A DNA stretch of 64,000 nt from Bacillota bacterium. GTDB lineage: Bacteria > Bacillota > Clostridia > Peptostreptococcales > Anaerovoracaceae. The stretch covers positions 1-64,000 of the forward strand of contig JAEZLP010000010.1 in assembly GCA_023415235.1 (NCBI GenBank), written 5' to 3'. Shown piece by piece: positions 1 to 8,280 of this stretch (position 1 is its first letter; every line of letters starts with the position of its first letter). Below the pieces are notes generated by a model. It did no database searches. It was not told the DNA's origin and saw nothing but the letters and a program-made list of their open reading frames with translations. Position numbers and translations under genes: made by a program.

Positions 1-124
1 GATTTGCCTCGGGCTTCCTTCAGATTCCGCCTCACGGTGGACACCCTTGCCTCTGGCTATACACTTCCCGCTACTGGCGTGTTCGGGACTTTCACCCGTT
101 AGACTGCGCCCATGCTGGGCGCAC
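1..124 (-). mobile_element. Group IIC intron, 5' end (truncated by window edge)
   Basis: Read on the minus strand, the intron begins at 124 with GTGCGCCC and runs out of the window at 1. The first ~124 nt follow the known domain I start of bacterial group IIC introns such as that of Oceanobacillus iheyensis: the GTGCGCCC.GCATGGG.GCAGTC start, the GGGTGA.AGTCCCGAAC segment, GCAAGGGTGTCC, and GGAATCTGAAGGAAGC. The insertion lies 7 nt after a strong terminator hairpin on the same strand, which is the classic target of class C introns. The rest, including any reverse transcriptase ORF and domains V and VI, lies outside the window. The identification rests on remembered consensus, not a covariance search. 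Confidence 0.88.
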
Positions 125-155
125 ATAAAAAGGCAGCCTGCGTCGGCAGGCTGCC
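125..155 (-). terminator. Intrinsic terminator of the EF-G-like gene and intron target
   Basis: On the minus strand a perfect 10-bp stem (GGCAGCCTGC / GCAGGCTGCC, plus-strand 132-155, loop of 4) is followed by TTTTTAT. It sits 30 nt behind the stop codon of the EF-G-like gene, and the intron starts at the next base after the U tract. Confidence 0.92.
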
Positions 156-184
156 CTGGTTGAATCGTCATATTTCGTTTGAGT

Positions 185-2122
185 TTATTCCTCAGTTTCC
201 TTCTTATGCTCAGCGATGATCTTTTCCGCAAGATGAGCGGGGACTTCTTCATAGCGTTCAAATCTCATCGTAAAGCTTCCTCTCGCCTGAGTCATAGAAC
301 GAAGAGTAATGGCATATTTGAACATTTCCGCCTGAGGCGCTTCCGCAAGCACCTTCTGTCCGCCGCCCGGCTGCGGTTCCATACCGAGGATCTTTCCTCT
401 TCTCTTGTTCATATCGCCCATGACGTCGCCCATGTACTCATCCGGTACAAGAACTTCCACATGCATGACAGGCTCAAGGAGTATCGGCTTCGCTTCTACG
501 ATACCCTTCTTGAAAGCAAGAGAAGCAGCAATCTTGAATGCCATTTCATTGGAGTCTACATCGTGGTAGGATCCATCGTAGAATACGGCTTTGACATTCA
601 CAACGGGGAATCCTGCGAGAGGTCCCTTCTCCATGGATTCTCTCAGACCCTTTTCAACCGCTGGAACGAAGTTCTTCGGTACCGCTCCTCCGAAGAGTTC
701 TTCAGAGAATTCAAAGACTTCCTGAGACGGAGAGAATCTGATGTGTACGTCCCCGTACTGGCCGGCGCCGCCGGATTGCTTCTTATGCTTTCCTTGTACG
801 TCAGAACTGCCTTTGATGGTTTCTCTGTATGGGATCTTCTGGTCAACCAGGTCAACACCGACACCGAACTTGTCCTTCAGCTTGGCGGTGATGATTCCGA
901 TCTGGATTTCTCCCTGTCCGCCGATCAAGGTCTGATGTGTTTCCGTATTTCTTGTCAGAACGAAGGAAGGATCTTCTTCCATCAGCTTGTGCAGTCCGGA
1001 GCTCATCTTTTCATCGTCGCCCTTGTTCTTCGGCACAACTGCCATATAAAGAGACGGTTCCGGGAAGTCGACCGGCGGATATTTGATGATATTCGCCTTG
1101 TCGCAGAGAGTGTCACCGGTCTGTGTAAACTGAAGCTTTGCAGCAGCTACGATATCTCCAGCTGATACAGAATCCGCCTCTGCCTGGCTCTTTCCTCTCA
1201 TGAAGAATAATGCACCTAATTTTTCAGGCTTTTCCACTCTGGTATTGAATAGTTCCATTCCGCTGGTCAATTTGCCGGAAATGACTTTCAACAAATTGAT
1301 TTTTCCTACGAACGGGTCCGCGATGGTCTTGAATACAAATGCGGAGGCTGGCGCAGCCGGATCGCACTTTCTGATGACTTCTGCATCTTTTGCATCGGTT
1401 CCCTTGTATTCCTTGGTCTTCGAGTTGGGGACAAACTTGATCAGCGTGTCCATAAATTCCTTGATGCCTCTGCCGTCCATAGCGCAGCTGGTCAATACGG
1501 GAACTATGCTGCCGGACGCAATGCCTGCTACCAGACCGCGATTGAATTCTTCCTCTGTAAATTCTTCTCCGCCGAAGTATTTTTCCAAAAGCTCTTCATC
1601 ACTTTCTGCAACCGCTTCCGTAAGCGCATCCTTTTCGGAAAGCTGTACGACGGAGGTGCCGAACTTCGCCTTCAGATCAGCAATGACCTTGTCAACATCC
1701 ACGTTTTCCTTATCAATCTTGTTAATGAGCATGAAGGTAGGCATGTTGTACTCTTTGCAGGACTTCCATGCCTTTTCAGTACCAACCTGAATGCCTGCAG
1801 ACGCGTCTACCAGGATGACCGCAGCTTCCGCTGCTCTCATAGCAGAATTTACTTCTCCGATAAAATCGAAGTATCCCGGAGTATCAATAAAATTAATCTT
1901 AACCTTATTGTATTCAACCGGCACGATGGCTGTGCTAATTGAGTAACCCTTTTCAATCTCCATCTTGTCGTAATCAGATACCGTATTTCCGTCCTCTACC
2001 TTACCAAGTCTGTTTATTACTCCCGTAGCAAGCAGTGCGGCCTCCAACAATGTAGTTTTTCCGGTTCCGCCGTGTCCTACAAGTGCAACATTTCTTATCG
2101 TGTCGCTAGTATAGCCTTTCAT
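185..2122 (-). CDS. Elongation factor G paralogue (FusA2-like translational GTPase)
   Basis: A 645-residue translational GTPase of the EF-G family. A P-loop GHGGTGKT lies at residues 16-23, DTPG at 80-83 and NKID near 135, followed by EF-G domains II to V. Canonical EF-G has about 690 residues and a different P-loop (GHVDAGKT type), so this is better called an EF-G paralogue than the housekeeping translocase; its exact role (translocation, recycling or a stress role) cannot be told from sequence. I start at 2122 because GGGAGG lies 7 nt before this ATG; the longer frame to 2200 lacks a site. It is monocistronic, with a promoter upstream and a terminator downstream. Confidence 0.9.
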   Translation of the reverse strand: MKGYTSDTIRNVALVGHGGTGKTTLLEAALLATGVINRLGKVEDGNTVSDYDKMEIEKGYSISTAIVPVEYNKVKINFIDTPGYFDFIGEVNSAMRAAEAAVILVDASAGIQVGTEKAWKSCKEYNMPTFMLINKIDKENVDVDKVIADLKAKFGTSVVQLSEKDALTEAVAESDEELLEKYFGGEEFTEEEFNRGLVAGIASGSIVPVLTSCAMDGRGIKEFMDTLIKFVPNSKTKEYKGTDAKDAEVIRKCDPAAPASAFVFKTIADPFVGKINLLKVISGKLTSGMELFNTRVEKPEKLGALFFMRGKSQAEADSVSAGDIVAAAKLQFTQTGDTLCDKANIIKYPPVDFPEPSLYMAVVPKNKGDDEKMSSGLHKLMEEDPSFVLTRNTETHQTLIGGQGEIQIGIITAKLKDKFGVGVDLVDQKIPYRETIKGSSDVQGKHKKQSGGAGQYGDVHIRFSPSQEVFEFSEELFGGAVPKNFVPAVEKGLRESMEKGPLAGFPVVNVKAVFYDGSYHDVDSNEMAFKIAASLAFKKGIVEAKPILLEPVMHVEVLVPDEYMGDVMGDMNKRRGKILGMEPQPGGGQKVLAEAPQAEMFKYAITLRSMTQARGSFTMRFERYEEVPAHLAEKIIAEHKKETEE

Positions 2123-2159
2123 ATTCAGACCTCCCATAATTTTTTCACATAGTGGTTTC

Positions 2160-2188
2160 AGTATATCATTATTGCATTGAAATAGCAA
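2160..2188 (-). promoter_or_regulatory. Sigma-A-like promoter of the EF-G-like gene
   Basis: Minus-strand TTGCTA, 17-bp spacer, TATACT, about 40 nt upstream of the ATG at 2122. Predicted from sequence only. Confidence 0.6.
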
Positions 2189-2229
2189 ATGAATTAACAA
2201 AGAGAATTGAGCCGCTGCCTCTATCCATT

Positions 2230-2691
2230 TTATGCCTTATCCATCCGCCGGAACACCGGCAGTCTTGCTGCCGCCGCAGTCACAAGGAATGCAATAAGCA
2301 GCCTGCCCAGCGTCACCACAGGGACGTTGGCTCCCGCCACCGCAAAGATAAAACCGGTCTCGATGATACCGTGGCACAGGAACATGAATATCCCGATCAG
2401 TGCAAAATCCTTTTTCGGGATCGGCATCTTCCTGTTGATCTCGATCAGGGTGCCGGCTCCGTATGTAACCCCCATGACCACGCCAACAAGGAGGGGAAAG
2501 ATAGACTGCTTCTGCATGCCGAGAGCTCCTGCAAGAAACTGGAGTTTATCGGCCACACTTTCCATAATATTGTAAACCATCAGGATCTCGACAATGATCA
2601 TCAGCGGAATGAGAATCTTGAGCATGTTCAATATAGTCGAAATACTGCCGAAGACAATCTCCTGGAGGATTACCTCTGCAGATGCGCTCAT
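2230..2691 (-). CDS. Nucleoside-recognition (gate) domain membrane protein, second half of a pair
   Basis: A 153-residue integral membrane protein with about four hydrophobic segments that resembles the nucleoside recognition/gate domain family (SpoVM/YjiG-like). The substrate is unknown. The ATG at 2691 overlaps the TGA of the upstream partner as ATGA and has AGGAGGG at good spacing, so the two genes are probably translationally coupled and their products may form one complex. The reading frame could extend to 2712, but the overlap and binding site favour 2691. Gate-domain pairs like this are often annotated near spore or transport genes; nothing else nearby explains this one. Confidence 0.75.
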   Translation of the reverse strand: MSASAEVILQEIVFGSISTILNMLKILIPLMIIVEILMVYNIMESVADKLQFLAGALGMQKQSIFPLLVGVVMGVTYGAGTLIEINRKMPIPKKDFALIGIFMFLCHGIIETGFIFAVAGANVPVVTLGRLLIAFLVTAAAARLPVFRRMDKA

Positions 2692-3122
2692 AATATCAGC
2701 CCTCCTATCCAACCTATCAGCAGTCCAACGGCAATAGCCGACAGGATGCGAAACACTGCAAACTTTGATGCCGACATGCCGATCTTCATAGCGATAGCCG
2801 ATTCCACAGGCATGGAGTGGGCCACCAGACTGATCATGGCGATGGTTGTAATTTCCGCTGTGGTATAGTCAAAGGTGCTCATAGCAGCAATGACGCCGTA
2901 CTCATCGGTAAAAAATCCTGCAATGAGCGGTACGATCGCATCCCCCGGCAACTGGAAAAACCGCATGGCTGGAGAAAAGAGATCCTGTAGAAAGGGCATG
3001 ACCGGCGAATATTTTATGATCACGACAACAGCGTAAATTGGCAATACAATTTTCAGCAGCATCACTGCTGTTTTTACTCCCTTGAACGCTCCGTCTTTGA
3101 TGGTTGCTGCAAATAATTTCAT
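2688..3122 (-). CDS. Nucleoside-recognition (gate) domain membrane protein, first half of a pair
   Basis: A 144-residue hydrophobic protein with a gate-type domain: an N-terminal amphipathic segment, then a membrane helix, a central VPLIAGF-like motif and C-terminal helices ending in a Gly-rich segment. It is the upstream partner of the gene at 2230-2691, with a 4-nt ATGA overlap. The start at 3122 is chosen because GAAGGGAC precedes this ATG; the longer frame begins at a TTG at 3146. The pair resembles YjiH/YjiG-type split gate proteins. The transported or sensed molecule cannot be inferred. Confidence 0.75.
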   Translation of the reverse strand: MKLFAATIKDGAFKGVKTAVMLLKIVLPIYAVVVIIKYSPVMPFLQDLFSPAMRFFQLPGDAIVPLIAGFFTDEYGVIAAMSTFDYTTAEITTIAMISLVAHSMPVESAIAMKIGMSASKFAVFRILSAIAVGLLIGWIGGLIL

Positions 3123-3167
3123 AGCTAGTCCCTTCTGTAATGTCAAGCTTTGTATTTTTCAGCATTA

Positions 3168-3280
3168 ATTCTGCCAAGCGGCGCAACGTCCGTAAACGGA
3201 CTCCTACTCGCTTTGCTCGATGCTGTCCGTTTTGCCAGCCAAGCGAGCTTGGGGCAAAAAGGCTAAGCGCCGGGCAGAAT
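3168..3280. repeat. REP-like structured element with nested inverted repeats
   Basis: The ends are inverted repeats (ATTCTGCC at 3168-3175 and GGCAGAAT at 3273-3280), with a further pairing of GGCGC and GCGCC inside. Within lie two perfect hairpins: GTCCGT-AA-ACGGAC (3188-3201) and a stem TTTTGCC/GGCAAAA enclosing CCAAGC-GA-GCTTGG (3230-3259). A second GTCCGT at 3225-3230 allows an alternative fold. It lies between asnS and the gate-domain pair. This looks like a palindromic interspersed element or small MITE; copies elsewhere in the genome are not visible here. Confidence 0.6.
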
Positions 3281-3303
3281 GTTAACAGAATGTTAACAGG
3301 ATA

Positions 3304-4698
3304 TTAGAATTCGGCTGTTTTTGGCGTTCTCGGGAAGGGCAGCACGTCTCTGATATTGCTCATGCCGGTGATATACATGATGATTCTTTCAAAACCCAAT
3401 CCATAGCCTGCATGTTTCACACCGCCGTATCTTCTCAGATCGAGATACCACCAGTAGTCCTCTTCATGAAGGCCAAGCTCCTTGATTCTATTGAGAAGGA
3501 CATCGTAGCGCTCTTCTCTCTGGCTTCCTCCGATAATTTCTCCAACTCCGGGAACAAGCAAGTCCATGGCAGCGACAGTCTTCCCGTCATCATTCTGACG
3601 CATGTAAAATGCTTTGATCTCTTTCGGGTAGTCGGTTACGAAAACCGGTTTTTGGAAGACCTCTTCCGTAATATATCGTTCGTGTTCGGTCTGAAGGTCG
3701 ATACCCCATTCCACCGGGAACTGGAATTCCCTGCCGGACTTCTTGAGAAGCTCCACTGCTTCCGTATAAGTTACCCTTGCGAATTCATTGCTGACTATAT
3801 TGTTCAGCCTGGAAAGCAAACCCTTGTCGATGAATTCGTTGAAGAATTTCATCTCCTCCGGAGCGTTTTCCAGAACATAATTGATGATATATTTGATCAT
3901 GCTCTCGGCTAATTCCATGTTGTCGTTGATATCAGCGAAAGCGACTTCAGGCTCAATCATCCAGAATTCCGAAGCATGTCTTGCCGTATTGGAGTTTTCG
4001 GCGCGGAAGGTGGGCCCAAAGGTATACACATTCCGGAAGGCCAGGGCGAAGGTCTCCGCTTCAAGCTGCCCGCTTACGGTCAGATTGGTCTCTTTTCCGA
4101 AAAAGTCCTGCCCGTAGTCGATTTTTCCGTCCTCCGTCCTCGGAAGCTTGTCCAGATCCAGGGTGGTAACCTGAAACATTTCGCCTGCTCCCTCTGCATC
4201 GCTGCCTGTTATGATCGGAGTATGCACATAAACGAAATTATTGTCCTGAAAGAATCTGTGAATCGCATAAGCCACCAGGGAACGCACGCGAAAAACCGCT
4301 GAGAAGGTGTTGCTTCGCGGCCTCAGATGAGCGATCTCCCTTAAAAATTCCAGGCTATGACGTTTTTTCTGAAGGGGGTAATCCGCATCGGAATCTGCTT
4401 CTATGATCACTTCCCTGGCCTTGATCTCAAAGGGCTGCTTGGCTTCCGGTGTTAAAACCAGTTCACCCGTAACGCAAAGTGCGGCGGCGATGGGCGCCTT
4501 AGCGATCTCATCATAGTTTCCCAGGTTCTCCTCTTCATAGACTACCTGTACCGACTTGAAATAGCTGCCGTCATTGATCTCAACGAAACCGAATTTGTTG
4601 GAGCTTCTGTTGGTTCTAACCCAGCCTCTGACCACGACCTCCTTCCCTGCATATTGATCCGTATTCACGTAGAGCTGTCTCAACTGAATATCCTTCAT
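3304..4698 (-). CDS. asnS: Asparaginyl-tRNA synthetase
   Basis: Charges tRNA-Asn with asparagine in the cytoplasm. The protein has 464 residues, the normal length. An N-terminal OB-fold anticodon-binding domain (residues 1-110) is followed by the class II catalytic core: motif 2 with TFRAENSNTARHASEFWMIE, and motif 3 with GYGLGFERIIMY near the C-terminus. The start at 4698 has AAAGGAGAT upstream; the longer frame to 4818 is upstream leader. It follows lysS on the same strand with a hairpin between them. No T-box leader is visible. Confidence 0.96.
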   Translation of the reverse strand: MKDIQLRQLYVNTDQYAGKEVVVRGWVRTNRSSNKFGFVEINDGSYFKSVQVVYEEENLGNYDEIAKAPIAAALCVTGELVLTPEAKQPFEIKAREVIIEADSDADYPLQKKRHSLEFLREIAHLRPRSNTFSAVFRVRSLVAYAIHRFFQDNNFVYVHTPIITGSDAEGAGEMFQVTTLDLDKLPRTEDGKIDYGQDFFGKETNLTVSGQLEAETFALAFRNVYTFGPTFRAENSNTARHASEFWMIEPEVAFADINDNMELAESMIKYIINYVLENAPEEMKFFNEFIDKGLLSRLNNIVSNEFARVTYTEAVELLKKSGREFQFPVEWGIDLQTEHERYITEEVFQKPVFVTDYPKEIKAFYMRQNDDGKTVAAMDLLVPGVGEIIGGSQREERYDVLLNRIKELGLHEEDYWWYLDLRRYGGVKHAGYGLGFERIIMYITGMSNIRDVLPFPRTPKTAEF

Positions 4699-4787
4699 TT
4701 TTGATCTCCTTTGATTAAAAATTTCTAAATCTATGATTGTTTTGTTGTAATGAAAGTCCATAAATCGCAGATTTGTAAATGTTAAGA

Positions 4788-4809
4788 AAAGTTTGCCGAA
4801 GCAAACTTT
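4788..4809 (-). terminator. Hairpin between lysS and asnS
   Basis: A perfect 9-bp stem AAAGTTTGC / GCAAACTTT with a 4-nt CGAA/TTCG loop (4788-4809). On the minus strand it is followed by TCTTAAC rather than a strong U tract, so it may be a weak terminator or a stabilising structure. Confidence 0.5.
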
Positions 4810-4871
4810 CCCATTCAATGTTTATTATTTTCTTCTGTGGGTTATTTGCAAAACCGTACCAATCCGCAAGC

Positions 4872-6398
4872 CTAGAGGGGTTTCATAGTTGGGAACAGGA
4901 TAATGTCTCGTATCGACGGCGAATTGGTCAGCAGAATGATAACTCGGTCTACGCCGATGCCCAAGCCTCCTGTGGGAGGCATGCCGACCTCCAGTGCGTT
5001 GACAAAATCTTCATCCATTGGATGTGCCTCGTCGTCGCCGCTCTCCAACTGCTCCTGCTGCTCCTTGAATCTCTGATACTGATCGATCGGGTCGTTCAGC
5101 TCGGAGAATGCGTTGGCAACTTCCCAACAGTTGATATATGCTTCAAATCTTCTGGTAATCCTCGGATCCTTGGGATCTCTCTTTGCAAGGGGAGATACTT
5201 CCACCGGGTGGCCGGTGATGAACACCGGTCCGTCAAGGTATTCTTCGCAATATTCCTCGAACAGTTCGCAGATAACATGTCCTCTTGTCATCTTTTCCCA
5301 GCCTTCAAGATGGTGCTTCTTTGCAACTTCTCTTGCTTCCTCATCGGTCTGGATCTTGTCGAAATCCTCTCCCACCCATTTCTTGACGGCATCCTGCATG
5401 GACAGTCTCTGCCAGGGAGGGGTCAGGTCGAATTTTTTACCTTGATATTCAATCTGCATCGTTCCCAGTACGTTCTGAGCAACGGTAGCAATCATATTCT
5501 CGGTGATATCCATCATGTCTTCCATATTTCCGTAAGCCTGATAAAGCTCCATGGAAGTGAATTCCGGATTGTGGTTTCTGTCCATTCCTTCGTTTCGGAA
5601 CATTTTGCCCATTTCGTAAACACGGTCAAAGCCCCCGACGATGAGACGCTTGAGATAAAGCTCGTTGGAAATACGAAGTCTCATGTCGATATCAAGCGTA
5701 TTGTGATGGGTGACGAAAGGCCGGGCATTGGCGCCGCCTGCAATCGTGGTCAGAATTGGCGTATCGACTTCAAGAAAGTCTCTGCTTTCCATAAACTTTT
5801 TGATTTCCTTGATCATTTTGGATCTCAGGTAAAAGGTTTCCCTGACCTCCGGGTTCATGATAAGGTCGACATACCTCTGTCTGTAGCGAATATCCTGATC
5901 CTTAAGTCCGTGGAACTTATTCGGCAGGATTTGGAGGGATTTTGACAGCAGCTTGATCTCGTGAACCTTTATGGAGATCTCTCCGTGCTTTGTACGGAAT
6001 ACTTCGCCGACCACACCGACAATATCTCCAATATCATAGGCAAGGAATATTTCGTACTCTTCGGGAGTAATCGCATCCTGCCTGACGTAACACTGAATTC
6101 TGCCCTGTTTATCCTGTATATCAATAAAGGAAGCTTTTCCCATCTGACGTTTGGCCATGATTCTTCCGGCACAGGTTACTTCCTTGCCTTCCATCTCATC
6201 AAAGTTATCCTTGATATCTTTGCTGTAATTTTTCACATCCCAAGTCTCAACCAGATATGGATTTCTGCCCATTTCCTGGAGTTTTTTGAGCTTTTCCCGC
6301 CTGATTTGTCTGAGTTCGTTTAAACTCTCTTCCGAAATTTCAACTTCCGTTTCTGCTTCGTTCACTGCCGTCACCTGGCTGTTGTCTTCTGTACTCAT
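4872..6398 (-). CDS. lysS: Lysyl-tRNA synthetase, class II
   Basis: Charges tRNA-Lys. About 508 residues, with an N-terminal acidic extension, an OB-fold anticodon-binding domain (around 60-160) and a class II core with motif 2 (FRNEGMDRNHNPEFTSMELY) and motif 3 (GLGIGVDRVIILLT). I prefer the ATG at 6398, which is 9 nt behind AGAGGAA; another ATG at 6404 sits too close to that site. It follows greA on the same strand, a gene order common in Firmicutes, and probably belongs to the coaX-dus-greA-lysS transcription unit. Confidence 0.96.
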   Translation of the reverse strand: MSTEDNSQVTAVNEAETEVEISEESLNELRQIRREKLKKLQEMGRNPYLVETWDVKNYSKDIKDNFDEMEGKEVTCAGRIMAKRQMGKASFIDIQDKQGRIQCYVRQDAITPEEYEIFLAYDIGDIVGVVGEVFRTKHGEISIKVHEIKLLSKSLQILPNKFHGLKDQDIRYRQRYVDLIMNPEVRETFYLRSKMIKEIKKFMESRDFLEVDTPILTTIAGGANARPFVTHHNTLDIDMRLRISNELYLKRLIVGGFDRVYEMGKMFRNEGMDRNHNPEFTSMELYQAYGNMEDMMDITENMIATVAQNVLGTMQIEYQGKKFDLTPPWQRLSMQDAVKKWVGEDFDKIQTDEEAREVAKKHHLEGWEKMTRGHVICELFEEYCEEYLDGPVFITGHPVEVSPLAKRDPKDPRITRRFEAYINCWEVANAFSELNDPIDQYQRFKEQQEQLESGDDEAHPMDEDFVNALEVGMPPTGGLGIGVDRVIILLTNSPSIRDIILFPTMKPL

Positions 6399-6473
6399 AC
6401 TCATTTCCTCTTTTCACTATATCTTCCTGTCAAAGCCGTTACTATTCCTGTAATTTCATCTGCAGTAAAACTG

Positions 6474-6947
6474 TTACTTCGAGATCTCAATTACCTTGTA
6501 GCTTACGATTCCGTCAGGTACCTGTACCTCCGCAACCTCATTGACCATTTTGCCAAGAAGGGCTGCACCTACCAGGGATTCGTTTGATATTTTTCCTTCA
6601 AACGGATCCGCTTCCGTGGAACCGACAATGGTGAAAGTCATCATCTCGCCGGATTCAATCTCCAGCACTTTGACTTTGAGGCCGATTCCAACCTTGTCGT
6701 TGGATATCGTCGATTCATCTATAATCTTTGCTTTGCGCATCATGTTTTCCAATTTATTGATTCGCTCTTCCAGTTCGGCCTGTTCATTTTTTGCCGAGTC
6801 ATATTCGGAGTTTTCAGAGATGTCGCCATAAGAGATTGCTTCTTTGATTCTTTCGGCAATTTCTTTTCTTCTTACAGTAACCAGTTCTTCATGCTCTGCA
6901 ACAATTTTTTCATAGCCTTCTTTTGTTAACAGCATTTCTTCTGCCAT
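6474..6947 (-). CDS. greA: Transcription elongation factor GreA
   Basis: Rescues backtracked RNA polymerase by stimulating transcript cleavage. 157 residues, the usual length, with the N-terminal coiled-coil hairpin (around residues 10-75, rich in Glu/Lys; tip DISENSEYD) and the C-terminal FKBP-like domain (TIVGSTEADP, ISNESLVGAALLG). GGAGAT precedes the ATG. It lies between lysS (75 nt downstream) and the 86-bp repeat array that separates it from the dus gene. Confidence 0.96.
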   Translation of the reverse strand: MAEEMLLTKEGYEKIVAEHEELVTVRRKEIAERIKEAISYGDISENSEYDSAKNEQAELEERINKLENMMRKAKIIDESTISNDKVGIGLKVKVLEIESGEMMTFTIVGSTEADPFEGKISNESLVGAALLGKMVNEVAEVQVPDGIVSYKVIEISK

Positions 6948-7035
6948 TTCAATGATCTCCTTTAATTCTATGATAGGTTCGTATAACCTGATAGATGCGC
7001 TCGTATGCGCAATATTATATCATGTAATTGGTTAA

Positions 7036-7320
7036 CTGTAAACATGATATATCGAACGAACCTTGCGGCGAAGCCGCTTAAAATATATAACTGGACGTTC
7101 GTTATAACAGTTGACAACTGTCTGTAAACATGATATATCGAACGAACCTTGCGGCGAAGCCGCTTAAAATATATAACTGGACGTTCGTTATAACAGTTGA
7201 CAACTGTCTGTAAACATGATATATCGAACGCACCTTGCGGCAACGCCGCTTCAAAATATACAATCGTACGTTCGCTATAACAATTGACAACTGTCTGTAA
7301 ACATGATATATCGAACGCAC
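7036..7320. repeat. Tandem array of 86-bp structured repeats
   Basis: Direct repeats with a period of 86, 86 and 87 bp (anchor AAACATGATATATCGAACG at about 7040, 7126, 7212 and 7299): three nearly complete units and the start of a fourth, which ends at the dus stop codon. Each unit carries a GCGGC/GCCGC hairpin, a CGAACG/CGTTCG stem around it, and, except at the left edge, a perfect 15-bp palindrome ACAGTTGACAACTGT (slightly altered in the third). The first two units are almost identical and the third is diverged. No spacers are present, so this is not CRISPR. Because 86 is not a multiple of 3, the overlapping reading frames are not credible genes. Confidence 0.9.
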
Positions 7321-8280
7321 TCATTGATCCCCCAACCGGGAAATGGTCTCAATCAGCACTTCGGCATTTGTGATTGTGTTCAACTGCCGCCGAAGCCCTG
7401 CCGAGCCGGGTATCCCTTTCAGATACCAGCCGGCGTGTTTTCTCATCTCTCTGACTGCCGCATATTCCCCTTTCTCCTCAAGAAGAAGGTTGAAATGCTT
7501 CAGGATCAATTCCGTTTTTTCTTTCAACTCCGGAGGATCCGGCACAGTTCGGCCCTGCCATAATGTTGCAGCTTCTCTGAAAATCCAAGGATTTCCTAAG
7601 GCTCCCCGAGCAATCATAACAAAATCGCAGCCGGTCTCTTCCATAAGCCGGATTGCATCCTTGCCGGAAAACACATCTCCGTTTCCAATCACCGGGATCG
7701 ACACAGCCTGTTTGACCTTCCGAATCACATCCCAATCTGCTTTTCCGGAATAATACTGTTCTCTGGTTCTGCCGTGAACGCCGATGGCGCTTACGCCTGC
7801 AGCCTCAAGAAGCTTTGCGGTTTCCACAGCATTGATGCTTTCCGCATCCCAGCCGATTCTGATCTTGGCGGTGACAGGCTTGCCGGCTTTCTCCACCGTG
7901 GCCTTGACGATCTCTTCCATGAGCTTCGGCGATTTCAAAAGCGCCGAACCTTCCCCGTTCTTTACCACCTTTGGAACAGGGCATCCCATATTGATATCCA
8001 GGATGCAGTTCTCCCTTTTTCTCAATTTCTCAGCTGCAAAACCCATGATGTCGGGCTCGGAGCCGAATATCTGCACGGCTACGGGCTTTTCGTCCGGATA
8101 GATCCGAAGCAGTCTTTCCGTAGCGCGGTCGTTATAAAACAGCCCTTTTCCGCTTACCATCTCGGAATATACCAAGCCGGCGCCCTGCTCCTTGCAGATT
8201 CTCCTGAAAGGAGCGTCGGTAATCCCTGCCAGTGGCGCCAGGAAAAAGGGATTTTCAAGAGTAACGTTACCGATTCTCAT
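7321..8280 (-). CDS. dusB: tRNA-dihydrouridine synthase (DusB family)
   Basis: FMN-dependent reduction of uridine to dihydrouridine in tRNA. 319 residues, with an N-terminal TIM barrel (PLAGITDAPFR at residues 16-26) and the catalytic Cys in NMGCPVPKV near residue 98. The GNGDV and MIARGALGNPW segments of the FMN phosphate site follow. The ATG overlaps the coaX stop as ATGA, so translation is coupled. The stop codon directly abuts the 86-bp repeat array. The pairing coaX-dus-greA-lysS is a frequent Clostridia order. Confidence 0.94.
   Translation of the reverse strand: MRIGNVTLENPFFLAPLAGITDAPFRRICKEQGAGLVYSEMVSGKGLFYNDRATERLLRIYPDEKPVAVQIFGSEPDIMGFAAEKLRKRENCILDINMGCPVPKVVKNGEGSALLKSPKLMEEIVKATVEKAGKPVTAKIRIGWDAESINAVETAKLLEAAGVSAIGVHGRTREQYYSGKADWDVIRKVKQAVSIPVIGNGDVFSGKDAIRLMEETGCDFVMIARGALGNPWIFREAATLWQGRTVPDPPELKEKTELILKHFNLLLEEKGEYAAVREMRKHAGWYLKGIPGSAGLRRQLNTITNAEVLIETISRLGDQ

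Noticed and set aside
179..1165. Long plus-strand frame opposite the EF-G-like gene
   Set aside because: It lies entirely antisense to a well-supported gene with motifs, has no binding site and shows no family similarity.
4779..5945. Plus-strand frame of 388 codons opposite lysS
   Set aside because: Shadow of lysS; composition is that of reversed aminoacyl-tRNA synthetase codons.
7036..7320. CRISPR array
   Set aside because: Units are 86 bp and contiguous, with no variable spacers and no cas genes in the window.
6968..7324. Minus-strand frames with repeated peptides
   Set aside because: They come from the 86-bp tandem repeats. The period is not a multiple of 3, so the peptide repeats switch frames, and there is no start site with a ribosome binding site.
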